A stretch of 64,000 nt of DNA from CAVSWT01 sp963775245 (lineage in GTDB: Bacteria > Bacteroidota > Ignavibacteria > Ignavibacteriales > Ignavibacteriaceae). Below the pieces are notes generated by a model. The model did not search any database. It was not told where the DNA came from and was given only the letters and a program-made list of their open reading frames with translations. Positions 27,146-36,003 of this stretch are shown in pieces. The DNA is taken from the NCBI GenBank assembly GCA_963775245.1, contig CAVZID010000012.1, forward strand, positions 186,001 through 250,000. The letters are read 5' to 3'. Numbering within the stretch: position 1 is the first letter of the stretch; every line of letters starts with the position of its first letter. A program made the translations under genes and the position numbers.

Positions 27146-27709
27146 ATGAAGAATAAATTAGTTTACCTTACCGGTTTTATGGGCTCAGGAAAAAGCACTG
27201 TGGGGCCTATTTTAGCCAATACTCTTGGCTGGGATTTTTTTGATTTAGACCATGTGATTGAAAATAAAACTGGGCAAAAAATCAGGAATTTATTTGATGA
27301 AAAGGGAGAAGAATTCTTTAGAAAATTGGAAACTGAAACTTTAAAAGAAATTTCAAATGGTAATGAATTAATTATCTCATTAGGCGGCGGCACTATCGTC
27401 TCTGATACTAACTTAGAAATATTAAAATCTCATGGTACTATTATCTTTTTAGAGTCTTCATTCGATTCGATTTATAAAAGATTAAGGTACAAAAGGGATA
27501 GGCCTGTGTTAATGGCAAGCAATGAAGAGGAAGTAAAACGTGATGAATTTATTAATAGAATTTCTAAAATTTATTCGGAAAGAAAAAAATATTACGAGCA
27601 GGCAGATTTAAAAATTAACACGGATAAAATATCTGTCGGGGAAACGGTTGATAAAATAACTAAAATTGTAAACAAAATTTTTTCAGAAAGAAATAATGAA
27701 AGATGTTAG
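27146..27709 (+). CDS. aroK: Shikimate kinase
   Basis: This protein of about 187 residues phosphorylates shikimate at O3 in aromatic amino-acid synthesis. Walker A is GFMGSGKST, the shikimate-binding motif is FDLDHVIENKTGQKI, the region EEFFRKLETETLKEI carries the conserved Arg, and the glycine loop ISLGGGTIV and the lid RDRPVL follow. ATG 27146 is chosen over TTG 27137 because it gives the usual short N-terminus before the P-loop strand. It overlaps aroB by 7 bases, so the pair is coupled. Confidence 0.95.
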   Translation: MKNKLVYLTGFMGSGKSTVGPILANTLGWDFFDLDHVIENKTGQKIRNLFDEKGEEFFRKLETETLKEISNGNELIISLGGGTIVSDTNLEILKSHGTIIFLESSFDSIYKRLRYKRDRPVLMASNEEEVKRDEFINRISKIYSERKKYYEQADLKINTDKISVGETVDKITKIVNKIFSERNNERC

Positions 27710-28791
27710 TAAAAGAGATTAAAGTACAATTAAAGAATAATCCTTATAAAATTTTAATCGGCAATTCAATTTTATCCCGGCTAAACAATTATTTAGATCT
27801 TGAAACTAAAAATGTTTTAGCTGTAATTGATGAAAATGTTTTTACATTTTTTAAAGACGAAATTAAAAAAGCACTGTCGAGAGTTTCCAGTCAATATAAA
27901 ATTTATTTGCTAAAACCCGGTGAGAGAACAAAATCTTATTCCGAATTACAGAAGATTCACTCTTATCTTTTATCAAATAATTTTGGAAGAGATTCATTAA
28001 TAATTGCTATAGGCGGGGGAGTGACAGGTGATTTGGTCGGATTTGCTGCTTCGACTTTTATGCGTGGGGTTAAACTTGTGCATATCCCAACTACTTTATT
28101 GGCTGATGTTGACAGTTCGATTGGTGGTAAAACAGGAATTAACTTCAATCATAAAAAAAATATGATTGGTACTTTTTATCAGCCTAATCTTGTTTTAATT
28201 GATACTGAATTTCTTAAGAGCTTGCCAAAACCAGAAATTACTTCTGGGATTGGTGAAGTTATAAAGTATGCTTATTTATCAGATAAAAATTTCTTTGATT
28301 ATCTTTTAAAAAATATAAACAAAATTTATGGAAATGAATCTGAAGTTTTAAATGAAGTAATATTTAAATCAGTAGGAATAAAAGCTTCTGTTGTATCTCA
28401 AGATGAAAAAGAATCCGGAATAAGAAAAATTTTAAATCTGGGACATACATTCGCTCATGCCTTTGAAAGTGAATTTAACTTTAAAGTTAAACACGGTGAA
28501 GCCGTTATTGCCGGAATTATTTCTTCTCTTTTTTTATCTGAAAAACTTATGCTAATTACTAAACAAGAATTAAATAAATTCTTGGAATTAGCAGCTAAGA
28601 TTAATCTTCCCAAAAAATTTCATTCCTTTGATAAAGAAAAAGTTTTTCAAATAATGAAATCGGACAAGAAAAATAGAAACGGTAAAATTAAATTTGTTTT
28701 GGTATCGGATATTGGAAAAATATTAATAGACGTTGAAGCAGAAAAGAAAGATATTTTTTATGCCATAAATATGATGCAAAAAGTCTGTTGA
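27703..28791 (+). CDS. aroB: 3-dehydroquinate synthase
   Basis: This 362-residue NAD- and metal-dependent enzyme converts DAHP to 3-dehydroquinate, the second step of the shikimate pathway. Recognisable blocks are IAIGGGVTGDLVGFAASTFMRG, HIPTTLLADVDSSIGGKTGIN, NMIGTFYQPNLVLIDTEFL, and the metal ligands in LNLGHTFAHAFE and VKHGEAVIAGI. Length is typical. The aroK-aroB order and overlap are common in bacteria. The gene is followed by a 598-base gap carrying structured elements. Confidence 0.96.
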   Translation: MLVKEIKVQLKNNPYKILIGNSILSRLNNYLDLETKNVLAVIDENVFTFFKDEIKKALSRVSSQYKIYLLKPGERTKSYSELQKIHSYLLSNNFGRDSLIIAIGGGVTGDLVGFAASTFMRGVKLVHIPTTLLADVDSSIGGKTGINFNHKKNMIGTFYQPNLVLIDTEFLKSLPKPEITSGIGEVIKYAYLSDKNFFDYLLKNINKIYGNESEVLNEVIFKSVGIKASVVSQDEKESGIRKILNLGHTFAHAFESEFNFKVKHGEAVIAGIISSLFLSEKLMLITKQELNKFLELAAKINLPKKFHSFDKEKVFQIMKSDKKNRNGKIKFVLVSDIGKILIDVEAEKKDIFYAINMMQKVC

Positions 28792-28865
28792 AAAATGTAA
28801 TAATAAATTAATGTGTTTGATTTTTTTTAATTTGGATTTATGAATTTTGTTTTTGTGGAGAGGAA

Positions 28866-29009
28866 ACTGTCGGCCTCTTGAGGGCATAAGAGCCCGACAG
28901 TCTGAGTGTCATTTTGTGGAGGGGTGCTATGCTTAAAACTATTTTCTATTTCGTGTTTTATGTATCAATTTAAATGCCATGGAGGGATATTGCATAAATG
29001 GTATTTTTT
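28866..29009 (+). ncRNA. Candidate structured RNA, copy 1 of a tandem pair
   Basis: A hairpin at 28866-28901 has outer stem ACTGTCGG/CCGACAGT and an inner stem CTCTT/AAGAG. It is followed by a segment shared with copy 2 (containing GGGTGCTATGCTTAAAA at about 28922-28938) and then a 9-base stem 28972-28980 with 28998-29006, leading into six Ts (29004-29009). GC-rich hairpin, conserved single strand, and intrinsic-terminator-like end are the plan of a bacterial small RNA or attenuator. The family is not recognised. The strand is assigned from the T run. Confidence 0.5.
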
Positions 29010-29139
29010 CAAACTATCTGCGAAGGTTGTTAAATTTAGCAAGTAATTATTACATTACCCTTATTACCTTTAAAAGAATAAAAAGAATTTTTTACTTGAG
29101 GATTACGCGCGGCAGCAACAAAAGTGTTTAAAATAAAAA

Positions 29140-29281
29140 CTGCCGGTAGTCTCGAGGTAACCACCGGCAGAACCAATTTATATGTGTGTGTCTTTTGAGG
29201 AAGGGTGCTATTGCTTAAAATTATTTCTAATTTGTACTATACTATCCAATCAAAATGCCAGAGTCTATAGTTGGATTTTTT
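29140..29281 (+). ncRNA. Candidate structured RNA, copy 2 of a tandem pair
   Basis: A perfect 8-base stem CTGCCGGT/ACCGGCAG at 29140-29147 and 29163-29170 is followed by a segment aligning with copy 1 from GTGTGTC through GGGTGCTATTGCTTAAAA to AAAATGCCA (about 29185-29260). A stem at 29252-29260 with 29272-29279 (one bulged G) leads into a T run. The hairpin arms differ in sequence from copy 1 while keeping the shape, which suggests selection on structure. It ends 108 bases before nadA, so it could also act on that gene as a leader. Confidence 0.5.
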
Positions 29282-29389
29282 CATTTTTTCTAACTTTCTA
29301 TGTTCTCAAATTAGGAATTATCAAATTATTGATTTCTTTTGAGACACATTTAAATTTTTTTTTAATGAGTTAAATTATATGGAGTTGTA

Positions 29390-30334
29390 ATGCTTGATTT
29401 TGAAACCAATATTGGAGTTGATTTAAAAGAAGAAATATTAAAGTTAAAAAAGGATTTAAATGCAATTATACTTGCTCATTATTACCAGGAATCTGAGATA
29501 CAAGATTTAGCAGATATTGTTGGAGATAGCTTAGAATTAGCAAGAAAAGCAAAATCAACAAATGCTGATGTAATTGTTTTTGCTGGTGTTCATTTCATGG
29601 CAGAAACTGCAAAAATATTAAATCCAAATAAGCTGGTCCTTTTACCCGATTTAGAAGCGGGCTGTTCGCTCGCGGATAGTTGTCCAGGACCATTATTTCA
29701 ATCTTTCAGAGACAAATATCCCGAACATATTGCAATATCATATATTAATTGTACGGCTGAAGTAAAAGCTTTAAGCGATATAATATGCACTTCAAGTAAT
29801 GCAGAAAAAATTATAAATCAAATACCAGCAGATAAAAAAATATTATTTGCTCCTGACAGGAATCTTGGGAAATATTTAATGAAAAAGACCGGAAGAGATA
29901 TGCTTCTTTGGGATGGAACCTGTATAGTACACGAAACTTTTAGCGAAAGAAAAATTATTGAATTAAAATTAGAAAACCCTAATGGTAAACTAATCGCTCA
30001 TCCTGAATGCGAGGAGTCAATATTAAATCGTGCTGATTTTATTGGTTCTACAAGCAAACTTTTGAAATTTGTTCAGGAAGATTCTTCGGAAAGCTTTATT
30101 GTTGCTACAGAAGTTGGAATAATTCATCAAATGAACAAAGTGGTTCCAAATAAGAAATTAATTCCTGCTCCTCCCGAAAAAAATTGTAATTGTAATGAAT
30201 GTCTGTATATGAAATTGAATACTATGGAAAAATTATATGAATGCATGAAGAACAAATCACCTCAAATTATTATGGATGAAGATTTAATTTCAAAGGCATT
30301 AGTGCCAATTGAACGAATGCTCCGGATGAGTTAA
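29390..30334 (+). CDS. nadA: Quinolinate synthase
   Basis: This 314-residue 4Fe-4S enzyme condenses iminoaspartate with dihydroxyacetone phosphate to quinolinate in NAD synthesis. The family blocks are IILAHYYQESEIQDLADIVGDSLELA, VHFMAETAKIL, DLEAGCSLADSC, LWDGTCIVHE and the C-terminal CNCNECLYMKLNT. The three cluster cysteines are expected in the last three of these blocks. It stands alone after the tandem RNA elements, with no nadB or nadC in the window, and its last 4 bases overlap the convergent kinase gene. Confidence 0.96.
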   Translation: MLDFETNIGVDLKEEILKLKKDLNAIILAHYYQESEIQDLADIVGDSLELARKAKSTNADVIVFAGVHFMAETAKILNPNKLVLLPDLEAGCSLADSCPGPLFQSFRDKYPEHIAISYINCTAEVKALSDIICTSSNAEKIINQIPADKKILFAPDRNLGKYLMKKTGRDMLLWDGTCIVHETFSERKIIELKLENPNGKLIAHPECEESILNRADFIGSTSKLLKFVQEDSSESFIVATEVGIIHQMNKVVPNKKLIPAPPEKNCNCNECLYMKLNTMEKLYECMKNKSPQIIMDEDLISKALVPIERMLRMS

Positions 30335-31548
30335 TCTTTATTTAAAATAATTTTAAAAGTTGTTCCTTCACCTATGGTAGAATTCTTAACAAAGATCTTT
30401 CCATTATGATATCCATCAATAATTCTTTTGGAAAGACTTAAACCTAAACCCCAACCGCGCCGTTTTGTACTATATCCGGGCCGGAAAACATCTTTACGGC
30501 GTTTCATATCAATACCTTTTCCGTTATCGGAAATATCAACTTCAACGGTGTTTTTATTTTCAAAAACTTCTATTGAAATTTTTCCTTGCTTGGTGTCGAT
30601 TGCATCTAATGCATTTTTGACAAGGTTTTCAATTACCCATTCAAATAATTCCGGGTTAAGTTTAGCAGAAGCTTCAGTATTGCCATCAATTGATAATTCC
30701 ACGCTTTTTCCACTTTGAGGCAAACGCCTTTGAAAATAATCTGTAACTTTTTTTACTTCTTCAAAGACAACGCATGTCTTTAATTCTGGTGAAGCTCCAA
30801 TCTTTGAAAAACGGTATGTTATTTTACTAAGCTTTTCAACATCGTTTGAAATTTCTTCAGCTGTATCTAAAACTTTATCAGGTTCCTTATAATTAATTTT
30901 TAACATTTCCAGCCAGCCCATCAAGCTTGATATTGGAGTTCCAAATTGATGAGCAGTTTCTTTAGCCATTCCTACCCATATATTGCTTTGTTCACTTCTT
31001 TTTATATTACTGAAACCTATATATCCGATAACTATAAAAAGAGCCGCAATTGTTATTTGTAAATAAGGATAAAATTTCAACTGAGTAATTAAATCCGAAT
31101 CGCCATAGTGAATCTTTTGAAAAATAATTGTGTCTTCATAAGCAACAATTATTGGGGGATTAACTTCATCCATTAATTTTATTTTATTTGCAAAGAAAGA
31201 TTCAAGGTCTTTGTTTGATAGGGAGGTGTCGTATTTAATATTTCTAATATTTCTTACATTCGATTTTGTACTTAAATCCACTTTGTCGGCAGCGTCAGTA
31301 AGAATCATGGGGAAATCAATTGGCTTTATAAAATTATCGAAGAGGAAAGTTATGTCTGTCTCGGTGGATGATGAATTAGCTATGTGCTCAATAACTTTAG
31401 CATACAGCTCGACCATTTGTCTTTCTTTATTTTGAAGCTTTCCGACTAAACTCTGCGTATAAAATAATGTGCCTCCGGCAATCATAACCGCAATGACTAA
31501 CAAGATGATTTTAATATTTACAGAGGCTGGCCCCCCGGACATTTTCAT
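30331..31548 (-). CDS. Membrane sensor histidine kinase
   Basis: This 405-residue kinase has an N-terminal membrane helix (about 11-30), an extracytoplasmic sensor of about 120 residues, a second helix (YLQITIAALFIVIGYIGF), and a cytoplasmic kinase core. The H-box is KETAHQFGTPISSLMGW, the N-box NLVKNALDAI, G1 DNGKGID, and G2 GWGLGLSLSKRII. No response regulator is adjacent, so it is an orphan within the window. It is convergent with nadA with a 4-base overlap. Confidence 0.87.
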   Translation of the reverse strand: MKMSGGPASVNIKIILLVIAVMIAGGTLFYTQSLVGKLQNKERQMVELYAKVIEHIANSSSTETDITFLFDNFIKPIDFPMILTDAADKVDLSTKSNVRNIRNIKYDTSLSNKDLESFFANKIKLMDEVNPPIIVAYEDTIIFQKIHYGDSDLITQLKFYPYLQITIAALFIVIGYIGFSNIKRSEQSNIWVGMAKETAHQFGTPISSLMGWLEMLKINYKEPDKVLDTAEEISNDVEKLSKITYRFSKIGASPELKTCVVFEEVKKVTDYFQRRLPQSGKSVELSIDGNTEASAKLNPELFEWVIENLVKNALDAIDTKQGKISIEVFENKNTVEVDISDNGKGIDMKRRKDVFRPGYSTKRRGWGLGLSLSKRIIDGYHNGKIFVKNSTIGEGTTFKIILNKD

Positions 31549-31661
31549 ATTTTGACATTCCTATAAAATGAATAACAAATTTAAATTTTCCGGTGAGACA
31601 ATATCAAGGGAAATCTTAATAAGATACTCTTAAAGATTTATATATCTAATTCAAAAAAAAA

Positions 31662-32933
31662 TTAATCTACAAAAAATGTTTGATTCCGTTTTGGCCCGAC
31701 AGAAATAATACTAATTTTCATTTTTGAATGCTTAGAAATAAACGACAAGTAATCCTTAGTATTTTGCGGCAATTCAGAATATGATTTACATTTAGATAAA
31801 TCTTGTTTCCAGCCTGGTAATGTCTCATAAACTGGTTTTACATTTGCCAATCGTTCTACATCAGTCGGGAAAGTCTTTAACTGTTTTCCATCATGCTCAT
31901 ATCCAACACAGACTTTTATTTTATCAAATTCACTTAAAACATCAAGCTTTGTAATAGCTACTGAATCAATTCCGTTTATCATTCTTGAGTAGTTAACTAA
32001 AAAAGAATCGAACCAGCCGCATCTTCTTGGCCGCCCAGTTGTGGCACCATACTCAGCACCTATTTTACGTAACATTTCTCCGTCATCATCTAACAATTCT
32101 GTGGGGAAAGGCCCGTTTCCAACTCGAGTAGTGTAAGCTTTTACTATTCCAACTACATTAGTGATTTTAGTTGGAGGAATACCGGAACCTGTACACGCAC
32201 CTCCCGAAGTTGGATTTGATGATGTAACGTAAGGATAAGTACCATGGTCAACATCTAACAAAGCGCCTTGTGCACCTTCAAGTAAAATTGAGTTGCCGTC
32301 GTTTATAGCTTGATTTAAAAATGATGGAACATCCTTTATATATTTATCTATTCTCTTATCAAATTCAAGATATTCTTTTACGATTGCTTCAACATCTAAT
32401 TCTTGGTGCTCATAAACTTTTTTAAGAAGATTATTTTTTTCAGCAATATTCTCTCTGATTTTTGATTCAAGCGCTTTTCGATTTAACAAATCAACAATCT
32501 TAATTCCTTTTCTTGCAAACTTATCAATATAGCAAGGTCCAATTCCTCGTCCTGTAGTTCCAATTTTATTTTCACCGCTTTCACTTATTGAATCAAGCAG
32601 CTTATGATAAGGCATGATTAGATGTGCATTATGGCTTACAAATAATCTGCCGTCAACGTTTATTCCATGACTTTCAAGAAATTTAATTTCATCAAGCAGA
32701 GCAGTGGGGTCGATTACTACTCCGTTGCCTATAACGCATATACATTTTTCTCTTAAAATTCCCGAAGGGATTAAATGAAGAATAAATTTTTTATCCCCAA
32801 TTTCAACTGTATGGCCGGCATTTGCTCCTCCTTGGTAACGAACAACTATATCATATTTTTCACTTAATATGTCTACAATTTTCCCTTTCCCTTCATCACC
32901 CCATTGGCTGCCGACAAGGATTGTAACGCTCAT
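31662..32933 (-). CDS. purA: Adenylosuccinate synthase
   Basis: This 423-residue GTP-dependent enzyme makes adenylosuccinate from IMP and aspartate, the first committed step to AMP. The N-terminal P-loop VGSQWGDEGKGKIVD and the following YQGGANAGHTV are diagnostic, as are GTTGRGIGPCYIDK, the VTSSNPTSGGACTGSGI switch region and TTGRPRRCGWFD. Length is normal. The gene lies 142 bases downstream of the STAS gene, with a terminator between them. Confidence 0.97.
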   Translation of the reverse strand: MSVTILVGSQWGDEGKGKIVDILSEKYDIVVRYQGGANAGHTVEIGDKKFILHLIPSGILREKCICVIGNGVVIDPTALLDEIKFLESHGINVDGRLFVSHNAHLIMPYHKLLDSISESGENKIGTTGRGIGPCYIDKFARKGIKIVDLLNRKALESKIRENIAEKNNLLKKVYEHQELDVEAIVKEYLEFDKRIDKYIKDVPSFLNQAINDGNSILLEGAQGALLDVDHGTYPYVTSSNPTSGGACTGSGIPPTKITNVVGIVKAYTTRVGNGPFPTELLDDDGEMLRKIGAEYGATTGRPRRCGWFDSFLVNYSRMINGIDSVAITKLDVLSEFDKIKVCVGYEHDGKQLKTFPTDVERLANVKPVYETLPGWKQDLSKCKSYSELPQNTKDYLSFISKHSKMKISIISVGPKRNQTFFVD

Positions 32934-33010
32934 CTGAATTACCTTGTTTAGTTTAATGATTAAATAAAAACGATTTTGATTTGAACTATTTTAGAAATAT
33001 AAAATAATAA

Positions 33011-33045
33011 GCAAAATAAAACTCCGAATAACCAAATCCGGAGTT
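33011..33045 (-). terminator. Intrinsic terminator after the STAS gene
   Basis: Read on the minus strand, AACTCCG (33045-33039) pairs with CGGAGTT (33026-33020), followed by TTTATTTTGC. It is 30 bases after the stop of the minus-strand STAS gene and separates it from purA. Confidence 0.75.
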
Positions 33046-33075
33046 ATAATAAAATAATTTGTTATGAAAGAATTA

Positions 33076-33414
33076 TTATGCAAAACTTTTTACTGCTTCA
33101 TCCACAGTTTCATAGAATTCAAAAATCGTAATAAGCTTTGTTATAATTAATAAGCTTTCAATTTTGTCAGTGACTCTTGCTAATTTTAAATGCCCGTCGA
33201 TTTTTTTCATTGTAGTTAAACCGCCAATTAGCATACCTAAACCAGAGCTATTCATAAATTTTACTTCACCTAAATCTAAGACAAGATTCTTTTTGCCTTC
33301 ATCAGTTAGCTTATGTAAAAGCTCATTAAATTCTTTAGTATCCTCTCCCCCCATAACGTTGCCCTTAAGTTCTATAACAACAGCATTATATTGTTCTTTA
33401 ACATTTGTTTTCAT
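33076..33414 (-). CDS. STAS-domain anti-sigma factor antagonist
   Basis: This 112-residue protein is a single STAS domain of the RsbV/SpoIIAA type. The core VLDLGEVKFMNSSGLGMLIGGL carries the serine normally phosphorylated by a partner kinase (Ser in NSSG). In partner switching, the unphosphorylated form binds the anti-sigma kinase and frees its target. It is divergent from the ECF sigma gene at 33575 and about 5 kb from the RsbW-like kinase and RsbU-like phosphatases at 36004-43174, with which it may work. Confidence 0.88.
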   Translation of the reverse strand: MKTNVKEQYNAVVIELKGNVMGGEDTKEFNELLHKLTDEGKKNLVLDLGEVKFMNSSGLGMLIGGLTTMKKIDGHLKLARVTDKIESLLIITKLITIFEFYETVDEAVKSFA

Positions 33415-33574
33415 GAAGAACTCCTAAAATTTTTCGGCTCAATTTACTTAGAAGGTTGTTTTTATGCAAGTTAAGTAATGATAATTAATACATTTAAGTT
33501 CAAGTTTTTTATATTTTCACTTGTTAGTTTTCTATGTATTTTCGTGGAACAAACCAGAAACAAATGCGTCTAAA

Positions 33575-34177
33575 ATGAAGAAAATTAAAAGGAAAAATAA
33601 AATAGCTTTGCCAAATCCTCAAATATTGAATTTAGATGAAGACTTTTCTTTAATAAAACAATTTATTGAAGGCGATGAGTCGGTATTTAAGCAATTGGTT
33701 CAGCGCCATAAAGAAAAAGTCAGAAACATAATTTACTTAACCATCGGTAACGTAGATGTAGTTGATGATATCGCACAAGAAGTATTTATTACTGTATATA
33801 AAAATTTAAATAAATTTAGGTTTGAGTCGCAGTTCACGACATGGCTTTACAGGATTACAATTAATAAATGTAAAGATTATTTGAGAAAGGTTAAGATACG
33901 AAGAATATTTATCCCAATAGACGAACAGCATAATAATTACAGCTACGACTCAAGCCCCGAAAATAAAGACACGGCAGAAGTGGTTAGAAAAGCAATTGCC
34001 AAGCTGCCGGAGAAATTAAAAGTTCCTTTAATGCTGAAAGACCTCGAAGGAATGAGCTACCAGGAAATTGCAGAAACAGTTGATTGTGAAATTGGAACAG
34101 TGAAGTCAAGAATTTTCCGTGCTCGTGAAGGCTTAAAAAATATTTTAAAGCCTTTAGAGCGGGAGTTGCTAACATGA
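33575..34177 (+). CDS. ECF-type RNA polymerase sigma factor
   Basis: This sigma factor of about 200 residues has region 2 (DVVDDIAQEVFITVYKNLNKF, FTTWLYRITINKCKDYLRK) and region 4 (LPEKLKVPLMLKDLEGMSYQEIAETVDCEIGTVKSRIFRAREGL). There is no region 1 or 3, as in group 4 sigma factors. ATG 33575 is favoured over TTG 33521, which would add an atypical hydrophobic start. The gene overlaps the anti-sigma gene by 4 bases, the usual coupling for ECF pairs. It is divergent from the STAS gene. Confidence 0.92.
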   Translation: MKKIKRKNKIALPNPQILNLDEDFSLIKQFIEGDESVFKQLVQRHKEKVRNIIYLTIGNVDVVDDIAQEVFITVYKNLNKFRFESQFTTWLYRITINKCKDYLRKVKIRRIFIPIDEQHNNYSYDSSPENKDTAEVVRKAIAKLPEKLKVPLMLKDLEGMSYQEIAETVDCEIGTVKSRIFRAREGLKNILKPLERELLT

Positions 34178-35784
34178 AATCAGAAAAATTACATAAAGAT
34201 TTAGAAATGTTATCGGCTTATGTTGACGGAGAGCTTTCCGAAAATGAAGCCAGAGAACTTGAACAGAAAATTAAGTTATCCGAAAAATTAAGTAAGCAGG
34301 TTGAAGAACTAATAGAAATTAAAAAACTTACTTCTTCATCATTCAGCAAAATTCCTGAGTCTCCTTATTTTGAAACCAAGCTGATTGCAGAGATTGAGAG
34401 GTCTAAGAAACCTTCTGTTAGAATCAGGAAATGGTCCCCGGTTGTTGCTATATCTGTTTTAACTGTTGCTTTGATGTTTGTTTTAAAATTGAATCCGAGT
34501 TTGTTCAAAAAATTTGTGGAAAATCAGAAAACAAATATTGCAAGCTTCTATACTGAAAATTTGAAACCGCTTTTATTTGCAGCCAATTTAAATAATCAAG
34601 ATATTTTCGATTTTGCATTTTACAATCGTTTACCTCTCGATAAAACGAATCAGAAATTTTTGAGCCTTGGTTATGACTCAACCGGCAAAGAATATTTTGA
34701 AATTCAAAAATCCCCAACAGAGAAGAATGATGATTACTCTTTAGCAAATTTTGTTTCGGCATTAAAATTAAATGACCATCAAAAACAGTCAATGGATTCT
34801 ATTCTTGAAGCATATGCAGATGATTTGCAAGGCCAGGTTTTAGTTAATGCTAATAATGTTATGGCAATAAATCCTAACTTGTGGAATTATAAAAAAGCAA
34901 TGCTTGCAGATTTATTATCATTTGCCGGAAGTGTAAATAAAGCCGGCCTTTCAAAAATGCTTCCTGTGGATTATCAATACAACCGTTCTGCCACTGATAA
35001 GATAGTTCGTACTGTGAAAGCTTCAAGCCCGGATAAGTATATTTTCTTGTCTCCCGATACAATCTTTTATGAATCTTATACTTTTAACAAGGATAAGTTT
35101 AAAAAAGAAATGGACCGGGCGAAAGAGGAAATGAAAAAAGGTATTGCAGAAGCTCAAAAAGAATTTAAACATTTGAACATTGGGATTCTGCTTGATAGTA
35201 ACTTAGCAACTCTTAGAAAGAATATAAATAAGAATCATAATAATAATTTTAATATTTGGATAGATTCGAATACATGTAAGATTAATTTTTCACAGATTCA
35301 AATTCCAAAGATTAATTTGCCGGATTTCGACAGTTTAGGTGAACATCTTAATGAAATTACAAAACATATGAAATCTTTCAGTTTTAATTTTCCGAAAAAC
35401 GGACAAATTAGCGGGAGTTATCACTTTAAAGTTGATTATGGTGATTCTTCTAATGCTCTGAATTTTAATTTTAATGCACCAAATGCAGATTCATTGGCAA
35501 AGATTGAAAAATTCTTTAAAGATTCTTTGGGAACTAAATTCAATAAAAAATTCTTAAAGAAATTTAGGAACTTCCATTTCAATGGAGATTCATTATCAAA
35601 CATGTTTAAGTTTTTTGGCGATGATTCAATGATGATAATTGACAGAGACATGTTCCAAAAACAAATGGAAGGCATTCAAAAACAAATGCAAAAGTTCCAG
35701 GAACAAATGCAAAAACTTCAGGAAAATTTACAGAAAAATATTCCTGAACAGAAAAAAGAGAAAAAGAATTCAATAGTGATATAG
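34174..35784 (+). CDS. Membrane-anchored anti-sigma factor with long extracytoplasmic part
   Basis: This 536-residue protein begins with a short cytoplasmic helical region of anti-sigma type (MLSAYVDGELSENEARELEQK). The zinc-binding His and Cys residues of ZAS proteins are not seen. One membrane helix follows (about residues 88-107, VVAISVLTVALMFVLKL). The remaining 430 residues are outside the membrane and end in a Gln/Met-rich heptad coil (QKQMQKFQEQMQKLQENLQK). The 4-base overlap with the ECF sigma gene indicates it holds that factor at the membrane. Its long sensor part is unlike any I can name. Confidence 0.78.
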   Translation: MKSEKLHKDLEMLSAYVDGELSENEARELEQKIKLSEKLSKQVEELIEIKKLTSSSFSKIPESPYFETKLIAEIERSKKPSVRIRKWSPVVAISVLTVALMFVLKLNPSLFKKFVENQKTNIASFYTENLKPLLFAANLNNQDIFDFAFYNRLPLDKTNQKFLSLGYDSTGKEYFEIQKSPTEKNDDYSLANFVSALKLNDHQKQSMDSILEAYADDLQGQVLVNANNVMAINPNLWNYKKAMLADLLSFAGSVNKAGLSKMLPVDYQYNRSATDKIVRTVKASSPDKYIFLSPDTIFYESYTFNKDKFKKEMDRAKEEMKKGIAEAQKEFKHLNIGILLDSNLATLRKNINKNHNNNFNIWIDSNTCKINFSQIQIPKINLPDFDSLGEHLNEITKHMKSFSFNFPKNGQISGSYHFKVDYGDSSNALNFNFNAPNADSLAKIEKFFKDSLGTKFNKKFLKKFRNFHFNGDSLSNMFKFFGDDSMMIIDRDMFQKQMEGIQKQMQKFQEQMQKLQENLQKNIPEQKKEKKNSIVI

Positions 35785-35811
35785 TCTAGAGAAATAAATT
35801 AAAATTTTTTT

Positions 35812-35846
35812 ACCGCCATAGAAATAGTTTCTTGGCGGTTTTTTAT
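35812..35846 (+). terminator. Intrinsic terminator after the sigma/anti-sigma pair
   Basis: ACCGCCA pairs with TGGCGGT and an inner AGAAA/TTTCT extends the stem around a short TAG loop. A run of Ts with ATT follows. It is 28 bases after the anti-sigma stop. Confidence 0.85.
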
Positions 35847-36003
35847 TAAAAAACCAATATTTAGGTCAGCTATCCCAGATTTTTTCCGCTTATAATTCTT
35901 TTCTTTACATATATACATTTTTCTTATATTTTAACATTGGATTCAACCATTTAACGTAAAATGTTGAATTCATTAGTTTCTTTTATTGATATTATTTAAC
36001 ACT

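Noticed and set aside
28931..28975. Short frame ATGCTTAAAAC... in copy 1 of the tandem element as a leader peptide
   Set aside because: The matching position in copy 2 has lost the ATG and shifted frame, so conservation follows the nucleotide sequence and structure, not a peptide.
28841..29281. CRISPR array or integron attC pair in the tandem-repeat region
   Set aside because: There are only two units about 270 bases apart, the repeats are diverged and no cas or integrase gene is nearby.
29182..29373. 63-codon open frame between the RNA elements and nadA
   Set aside because: It overlaps the second structured element and its terminator-like stem and has no protein-like features.
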